From the NCBI RefSeq assembly GCF_001665295.1, contig NZ_LZSE01000091.1:39429-103428 (forward strand): a stretch of 64,000 nt of DNA. Direction: 5' to 3'. Positions 59,869 through 64,000 of this stretch are shown here, piece by piece. The position numbers and the translations under genes are program-made. Under the pieces are notes generated by a model. It was not told the DNA's origin. It did not search any database and saw nothing but the letters and a program-made list of their open reading frames with translations. This DNA comes from Mycobacterium sp. 1554424.7. Lineage in GTDB: Bacteria; Actinomycetota; Actinomycetes; Mycobacteriales; Mycobacteriaceae. The first letter of the stretch is position 1, and every line of letters starts with the position of its first letter.

Positions 59869-60426
59869 CTAGCCGGCCGCGTTGGGAAGGAGCGCCGGGC
59901 AGTTCCCGGCCGCGTCCGTCGCCAGTTCGAAGTGCCACAGTTCGTTCGCGTAAATCCGGCATAGCCCGAAGCGCGACCCGTTGACGATGAGCCATTCGTC
60001 GGCGCCGGCACCCCCGACGTCGACGGCCTCACCGGTGACGTGCTTGGACATCGCCGGGGTCTGCACGTATTGCCGCGCCGCGGCGAGGCTGCCGTAGGTA
60101 CCCACGGCATTGTCCAGCAGCCGCTGTTGAAACTCCGGCGACCGCCAGCCCGAGGTGATGGTCATGGTCACACCGTCCGCGGCGGCCGCGGTGGCGGCAC
60201 CCTGAATCGCTTTCAACAGCGCGGGGTCGAGCCGCGCGATTGCCGAGTATTGGACGTCGAACGGGGTGAGTTGGCCCCCGTTTGGCAGGGAACCATCGCC
60301 GGGGTCGGCAGGCGGTGACAACGGGACGGAGTGGTCGGCAAGCCTGATGGGCGCCCCCGGCGGATCGGACGGCGCGAGGACGCCCAACGCCACGGCAAAG
60401 GCGGCGGCCAACGCAACTGATCGCAT
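59869..60426 (-). CDS. Secreted M15-family (VanY-like) D,D-carboxypeptidase
   Basis: This 185-residue protein has a signal peptide (RSVALAAAFAVALGVLAPS), then the M15B pattern ITSGWRSPEFQQRLLDN, SKHVTGEAVDVG (zinc His and Asp) and the terminal ELWHFEL (catalytic Glu/His). It trims D-Ala from peptidoglycan stem peptides. It lies between repeat R1b and the HTH gene and so is inside the repeat-bounded segment. Confidence 0.87.
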   Translation of the reverse strand: MRSVALAAAFAVALGVLAPSDPPGAPIRLADHSVPLSPPADPGDGSLPNGGQLTPFDVQYSAIARLDPALLKAIQGAATAAAADGVTMTITSGWRSPEFQQRLLDNAVGTYGSLAAARQYVQTPAMSKHVTGEAVDVGGAGADEWLIVNGSRFGLCRIYANELWHFELATDAAGNCPALLPNAAG

Positions 60427-60482
60427 GCTCCATCTCCCGGCTTTTCCCTGACACTCTACCGACGGGGCATCCGGGGGAGCGA

Positions 60483-60534
60483 CTCGTCAAACCTGACCGG
60501 TGGAAAACGGTTGCGTCTCTTGGCCTGCCAAGGC
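60483..60534. repeat. Direct repeat R1b: 3' end of the lysin-B-like gene
   Basis: This is the intact partner of R1a (51999-52051), covering the last 15 codons and stop of the esterase gene. The two copies bound an 8.4-kb segment carrying VanY, the HTH gene and the PE-PPE-exopolysaccharide operon. Confidence 0.82.
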
Positions 60535-61374
60535 AATGAAGTTGTATACGGGTGTCGTGTCGTAGGTGTAGTGAGACGCGTTGGGGCCGGCCGCCCAGAA
60601 CATTCCGCCGTTGTAGATCGCTTCGGTGATATAAATGATCTCCTCGACCGACGTGGCTGGGTTCACCAGCTTCAATGCGTCGCGCAGGATCGCGAAAATA
60701 TTTGGGCTATTTGCGTTTTGGACAATATTGTAGATCTGCGTCTCGATTACTCCCGGGCCCGCCTCGGCTGTCCACGGGTCGGGGCCGACGGGCGCGTCCG
60801 TGTAGATATCGTTACCGACGCCGATGGTATTGACGAAATCGCCCCAGAAATGCCTGACCGGCGTGAGGAGGTGTGGTGCGACGTCCTCCGGCCTCATGCA
60901 GGCCGGACCCGCTACGCCGCCGGTGACAACGCCGTCTACGTTGGCGGGCATCGGCCAGCCGGCGAACTGGTTGCCCGAAGCGAATCCCGGCAGCCTGAGG
61001 GGATTACCCCAAACACCCACCGCGACAATTCGATTCGCGATCTGCGGATTCAGCCACGCTATCGTGTGCAGGAATTGGCAGACGACGATAGCGCCCTGCG
61101 AGTACCCAAGCAGGATGATGGAATTTTCCGGATACGACGGCGCGCCATCTGGCGGATTGATTTGTGTGCAAAGCCTATTCAGCTCGGCGACGCCGGCGTC
61201 CACGCTCGGACCCATGGGGAACACGCTGGCGGGATAGTTACCGACGGGCTGCCAGTAGAACAGGTCGGGAGACGCGGCCGCCAGTGCGGCGGCTACGCCG
61301 GCGGGTTGCGGTGGCGCGGTGTTCCACATGTCGACACCGGTCCCCGATACGGTCATCACTATGTGCGGCATCAT
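60487..61374 (-). CDS. Lysin-B/cutinase-like serine esterase
   Basis: The 295-residue alpha/beta hydrolase has the nucleophile motif LLGYSQGA (Ser93), VAVGVWGNPLRLPG, TGGVAGPACMRPEDV and the NDIYTDAPVG Asp region, as in mycobacteriophage LysB and related mycobacterial proteins that cleave mycolic-acid esters of arabinogalactan; a PE-PPE-type hydrolase is the alternative. ATG 61374 follows GAGAGG. No signal peptide is evident. Substrate is inferred from family only. Confidence 0.7.
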   Translation of the reverse strand: MMPHIVMTVSGTGVDMWNTAPPQPAGVAAALAAASPDLFYWQPVGNYPASVFPMGPSVDAGVAELNRLCTQINPPDGAPSYPENSIILLGYSQGAIVVCQFLHTIAWLNPQIANRIVAVGVWGNPLRLPGFASGNQFAGWPMPANVDGVVTGGVAGPACMRPEDVAPHLLTPVRHFWGDFVNTIGVGNDIYTDAPVGPDPWTAEAGPGVIETQIYNIVQNANSPNIFAILRDALKLVNPATSVEEIIYITEAIYNGGMFWAAGPNASHYTYDTTPVYNFIALAGQETQPFSTGQV

Positions 61375-61491
61375 GCACCTCTCAGCTGAAATGTGAACCA
61401 GCGCCCAAAGGGGGAGTGCCCCGTCGTCGGCAATCCGACACTCCTGCGGGAGGTCAGAAGCTCCGCGGGCGGCCGCGCCTGCCGGCGGCGG

Positions 61492-61546
61492 CTTTACTTC
61501 CAGAATTCGTTGATGGGTTGGGCGTACATGTCGTCGGCGGTGAGCG
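61492..61546. repeat. Direct repeat R2a: relic of the phosphoesterase 3' end
   Basis: These 55 bp match 62738-62792 with about three mismatches near one end and a short flank difference. On the minus strand they encode DDMYAQPINEFWK-stop, the C-terminus of the phosphoesterase. Confidence 0.85.
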
Positions 61547-61555
61547 TCGCCGCGA

Positions 61556-62641
61556 GTGGCGACGCCGAACATCGATGCCACCTCATGCGTGTCCTTGTCC
61601 GAGGTCGCGCTTATGTTTGTGGCTGTGGCAGCTCGCGCCGTCCTGGTTACCGCTCTGTCTGGCCCGCTGGCCAGATTCGGAAAAGCAGGGGCGAGCGCCC
61701 TCGCTCTCTGGGCCGACCGTTCCGGAGTAAGTCTGGAGGTCGTCGACGCCCACCCCTCCGCGGCGTCCGCGATACGGGCGGCCGAGGCTAGCCGGCCGGA
61801 CGTAGTGTTCGGGCCCTACGGTTCGGGGCCCGCGCTCGCGGCCGCGGCCGCTAGCAATGGGGTCATCTGGAATCACGGTGGCGCCACCGCCCGGCTGGCG
61901 CGCCCGGCGTATCCGCGTGTCGTCAACGTGGTTTCTCCCGCGTCGCGCTATCACGCCGCAGTGCTCGAAACCCTTGTCGCCGAAGGCCTCGGGGAGGGGT
62001 CGCGGGTGGTGATGGTGCACGTCGACACGGGGTTCGGCCGCGAGGTCGCCGAAGGGGCGGCGATGGCTGCCCGACGATTGGGTCTCCTGCCGCGGTCGGT
62101 CAGTTTCCGGGCGGGCCGGGCGCAAGACGTGCTGGCGCAGATCCCCACGGGCGATGTGCTGCTATCGGCCGGTTCCTTCGACGACGATGTCGTCATCGCA
62201 CAGTGGAACGGCGAACGCCATTGGCGCGCAGTTGGATTGGTTGCGGCCGGAGTCGACGAGCTCCGGCAGGTCATCGGTAATCGCGTTGAGGGACTTTACG
62301 GACCGTGCCAATGGTTCGACTGCGGGACAGATGATCCCGCGGACGGACCCTGCAGCGAGTGGTTCAGCCAGCGCTACCGGCACGCGAATGGCGTTGAGCC
62401 GTCCTATCCGGCTGCTGCGGCGTTCGCCACGGGTGTCGTTTGGCAGCGCTGCGTGCAGGAAGCCGGAACTGTTGAATCCTTGCCGGCGCTGGCCGCGTCA
62501 CAACGACTCGATACCACCACCTTGTTCGGCCGGTTTCGTGTCGACTCGGTCACCGGCGTGCAAACCGGCCATCAGATTCGCGTCGTTCAGTGGCGAGACG
62601 GACAGCGTGTGTTGGTCGATCGACCACCAGCCTCAGACTAA
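61556..62641 (+). CDS. Periplasmic-binding-protein-like (ABC leucine-type) protein
   Basis: The 361-residue protein has the type I receptor pattern of Peripla_BP_6 proteins: TALSGPLARFGKAGASALALWADRSG, FGPYGSGPALAAAAASNGVIWNHGG, and RVVMVHVDTGFGREVAEGAAMAARRLG. There is no signal peptide or lipobox, so it may work inside the cell as a sensor or enzyme partner. The start is uncertain (GTG 61556, GTG 61589 or ATG 61613). It fills the segment between repeats R2a and R2b. Confidence 0.68.
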   Translation: MATPNIDATSCVSLSEVALMFVAVAARAVLVTALSGPLARFGKAGASALALWADRSGVSLEVVDAHPSAASAIRAAEASRPDVVFGPYGSGPALAAAAASNGVIWNHGGATARLARPAYPRVVNVVSPASRYHAAVLETLVAEGLGEGSRVVMVHVDTGFGREVAEGAAMAARRLGLLPRSVSFRAGRAQDVLAQIPTGDVLLSAGSFDDDVVIAQWNGERHWRAVGLVAAGVDELRQVIGNRVEGLYGPCQWFDCGTDDPADGPCSEWFSQRYRHANGVEPSYPAAAAFATGVVWQRCVQEAGTVESLPALAASQRLDTTTLFGRFRVDSVTGVQTGHQIRVVQWRDGQRVLVDRPPASD

Positions 62642-62663
62642 CCAAGCGCGGCCGTTCGATTCA

Positions 62664-62702
62664 GGGTGATGCCTGACTTAGGTTGCGGCCGATCCTTTGA
62701 CA
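62664..62702. mobile_element. Two insertion-sequence-like terminal repeat units
   Basis: GGGTGATGCCTGAC (62664-62677) and GGCCGATCCTTTGACAC (62687-62703) match the units seen beside the tRNA at 3061 and 3106, including the preceding GTTCG-N-TTC context. No transposase is adjacent. Confidence 0.4.
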
Positions 62703-62720
62703 CTCCCTCAAAGAGGGAGT
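62702..62720. terminator. Hairpin between convergent genes
   Basis: ACTCCCTC-AAA-GAGGGAGT is a perfect 8-bp stem with a 3-base loop. It lies 20 bp past the phosphoesterase stop and 60 bp past the plus-strand gene, so it could stop both. Confidence 0.55.
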
Positions 62721-62737
62721 GAACCGTCCGATGGGGC

Positions 62738-62792
62738 CTTTACTTCCAGAATTCGTTCATGGGTTGGGCGTACATGTCGTTGACGGTGAGCG
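62738..62792. repeat. Direct repeat R2b: 3' end of the phosphoesterase gene
   Basis: Intact partner of R2a. The pair bounds 1.2 kb holding the binding-protein-like gene and the insertion-sequence-like units. Confidence 0.85.
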
Positions 62793-64000
62793 GGCCCAGC
62801 GCTCCCGGCGAAGGACTCAAGGCGTCCTCAATGGTGGCCATCAGGCTGTACTGGTCGTAGTGGGTGGTGGCGACGAAGTGGCCGGATTGCATCGCCCCGG
62901 TCGCGGCGTTCACGGCGCCCGCGTTCGGGATGACGATCATCGGGACGTTGTTGCCTTGGTTCCCGATGCCCAGCGACAGGTTGTTGTAGTCCTCGTCGAA
63001 CGTGATGATGATCGCGTCGTGCTGCGTCGGGTCGTTCCACGTGTTCGAGCCCATAATGGTGGACACCTGTTGCTGGACGAACTGGTCACCGGACGCGATG
63101 TTGTACTGGTGCGTGGTGAGTTGGCTGCCGAGGAAGTTCAGCGCGCCGGTGGGGAAGTCGACGGGGCCTTCCATGTTGTTCGACTCGTTGGCGGCTATCC
63201 ATGTGAATTTCGGTGCGGTGCTTGGGTTTTGCAGATCCGTGCTCAAATTCCCGAGCGGTAGCAGGTGGGTCGACAGGTAGTTCGGGTTGGGATTGGCATA
63301 GACGTAGTTGAACATCGCAAACGGTAATTCGTCGACGGCGTAGTCACCCGAGTCGACGATGGTGCCGGGGGCCGGCATGCTCTGCGCGTAACCGGCCCAG
63401 CTGACGCCCGACGCATCCATCTTTGCCATGAGGTTGTTGTTTCCGAAGATGACGTTCGGCGGCGGGTTGACGTCGATGCCGTAGTCCGTTCCGCCCAGGA
63501 CGCGGAAGTAGTTGGGGTCGCTGGGATGGCCCAGCGCGTAGTAGTTGTTCGCGTATCCGTAGCTGCCGATCAGGCTGTTGATGTACGGCGCGTTGGGGCT
63601 GCCGAGGATGTCGCCGACGCCGTGGTTCTCCATGTAGATCAGGAACACGTGATCCAGGTGGCCGACGTGGGACGTCGGGGCGGTGAGCGTCGGCGCGGTG
63701 AGGTTCGGATCGCCGACGGTGAACGACAGGTTGTCGGCGAAGGCGTTGTTGTAGTTGCCCAGGACCGGGTTGTGGTCGGCGAAGGTCGCGGTCACCACGG
63801 CTTTGGTGGTGCCCACCGGGATCGTCCCGGAGACGTCCCGTGCCTGGAATCCGGTGATTCCCAAGCGATCCAGCGACGTGACCGACGTGGTCGTGCCGGT
63901 GCCCAGAACGGCCCCGCTGTTGTTGAGGAAGGTGACCTTGAGTGAGGCCGAGGACGGGTCGCCCAGGTAGCCGCCGAGCATTCCGCTCAGCGTGTACGGC
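62740..64000 (-). CDS. Secreted-type phosphoesterase (PF04185-like), 5' end outside window
   Basis: The frame is open to the right edge of the window, so the N-terminus is missing. The visible part has a beta-rich front region (ASLKVTFLNNSGAVLGTG) and then a phosphoesterase/acid phosphatase domain: HVFLIYMENHGVGDILGSPNAPYINSLI (the metal-binding E-N-H motif of phospholipase C and AcpA-type enzymes), SDPNYFRVLGG, and DAIIITFDEDYNN. It would hydrolyse phosphate esters or phospholipids outside the cell. Confidence 0.82.
   Translation of the reverse strand, partial: PYTLSGMLGGYLGDPSSASLKVTFLNNSGAVLGTGTTTSVTSLDRLGITGFQARDVSGTIPVGTTKAVVTATFADHNPVLGNYNNAFADNLSFTVGDPNLTAPTLTAPTSHVGHLDHVFLIYMENHGVGDILGSPNAPYINSLIGSYGYANNYYALGHPSDPNYFRVLGGTDYGIDVNPPPNVIFGNNNLMAKMDASGVSWAGYAQSMPAPGTIVDSGDYAVDELPFAMFNYVYANPNPNYLSTHLLPLGNLSTDLQNPSTAPKFTWIAANESNNMEGPVDFPTGALNFLGSQLTTHQYNIASGDQFVQQQVSTIMGSNTWNDPTQHDAIIITFDEDYNNLSLGIGNQGNNVPMIVIPNAGAVNAATGAMQSGHFVATTHYDQYSLMATIEDALSPSPGALGPLTVNDMYAQPMNEFWK

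Noticed and set aside
1-64000. CRISPR array, rRNA operon, replication origin or intact insertion sequence
   Set aside because: No regularly spaced repeats with unique spacers, no rRNA sequence, no DnaA-box cluster and no intact transposase or integrase was seen.

Overview
The window reads as chromosomal DNA of a slow-growing non-tuberculous Mycobacterium. GC is high throughout, there are PE, PPE (SVP type) and PE_PGRS sequences, F420-type and mycolyl-esterase-type enzymes, a UsfY-like protein and a SigH-like sigma factor. No replication genes, rRNA, CRISPR array or intact transposase was seen. The one RNA gene is a tRNA with a CAT anticodon at 2943-3019.

Layout. (1) 1-3.4 kb: the end of a TldD/PmbA gene, a carboxymuconolactone-decarboxylase-like gene, a small secreted protein, the tRNA, and a scar of insertion-sequence-like repeats just 3' of the tRNA. 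(2) 3.4-4.4 kb: a GNAT acetyltransferase and an ABM-domain protein. (3) 4.7-49.3 kb: a large accessory island of redox and detoxification operons: SDRs, MsrA/MsrB, transaldolase, a SigH-like sigma factor, type II NADH dehydrogenase, a sulfite-oxidase-fold molybdoenzyme with a flavin reductase, RidA proteins, a copper-storage-like protein, dihydrolipoamide dehydrogenase, a thioredoxin-reductase-like protein lacking its CxxC, a DUF417/RclC-like protein, quinone reductases, cupins, DoxX, nitroreductase, an MFS pump and an LLM oxidoreductase. In its middle (20.1-33.8 kb) sit four very large ATPase-LuxR regulators, three of them tandem paralogues. (4) 49.7-52 kb: a PE_PGRS pseudogene, a YchJ-like protein and an MDR reductase. 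(5) 52-60.5 kb: a tight PE-PPE-exopolysaccharide operon (nucleotide-sugar dehydrogenase, processive GT2, epimerase, lipoprotein polysaccharide deacetylase, Tat-exported DUF1906 protein), bounded by 53-bp direct repeats. (6) 60.5-64 kb: a lysin-B-like esterase, a substrate-binding-like protein and a secreted-type phosphoesterase cut by the window edge.

The main novelty candidate is in region 3. Thirteen copies of a composite DNA element occur there, each just upstream of and co-oriented with a gene or operon. The consensus is the palindrome TCACCCGGGTGA, 10 or 11 bp, then GGGTGANGACNNNTCACCC. The GAC in the 7-bp spacer is kept in all 13 copies. The elements tie about 35 genes into one apparent regulon that surrounds the LuxR-type regulators. 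The gene content (methionine sulfoxide repair, RidA, RclC-like protein, molybdoenzyme, quinone and disulfide reductases, copper protein) suggests, by inference only, defence against reactive chlorine, oxidant or electrophile stress such as that inside phagocytes.

The island has been heavily reworked. There is a decayed second copy of the molybdoenzyme and of RidA, an SDR paralogue whose catalytic Tyr is His, a frameshifted DUF6510 gene, 586 bp with no visible difference between two regulator genes, and a leftover 3' end of a further regulator. Two nearby segments (52-60.5 and 61.5-62.7 kb) each start with a duplicated 3' end of the gene lying beyond them, which looks like an insertion or recombination signature.
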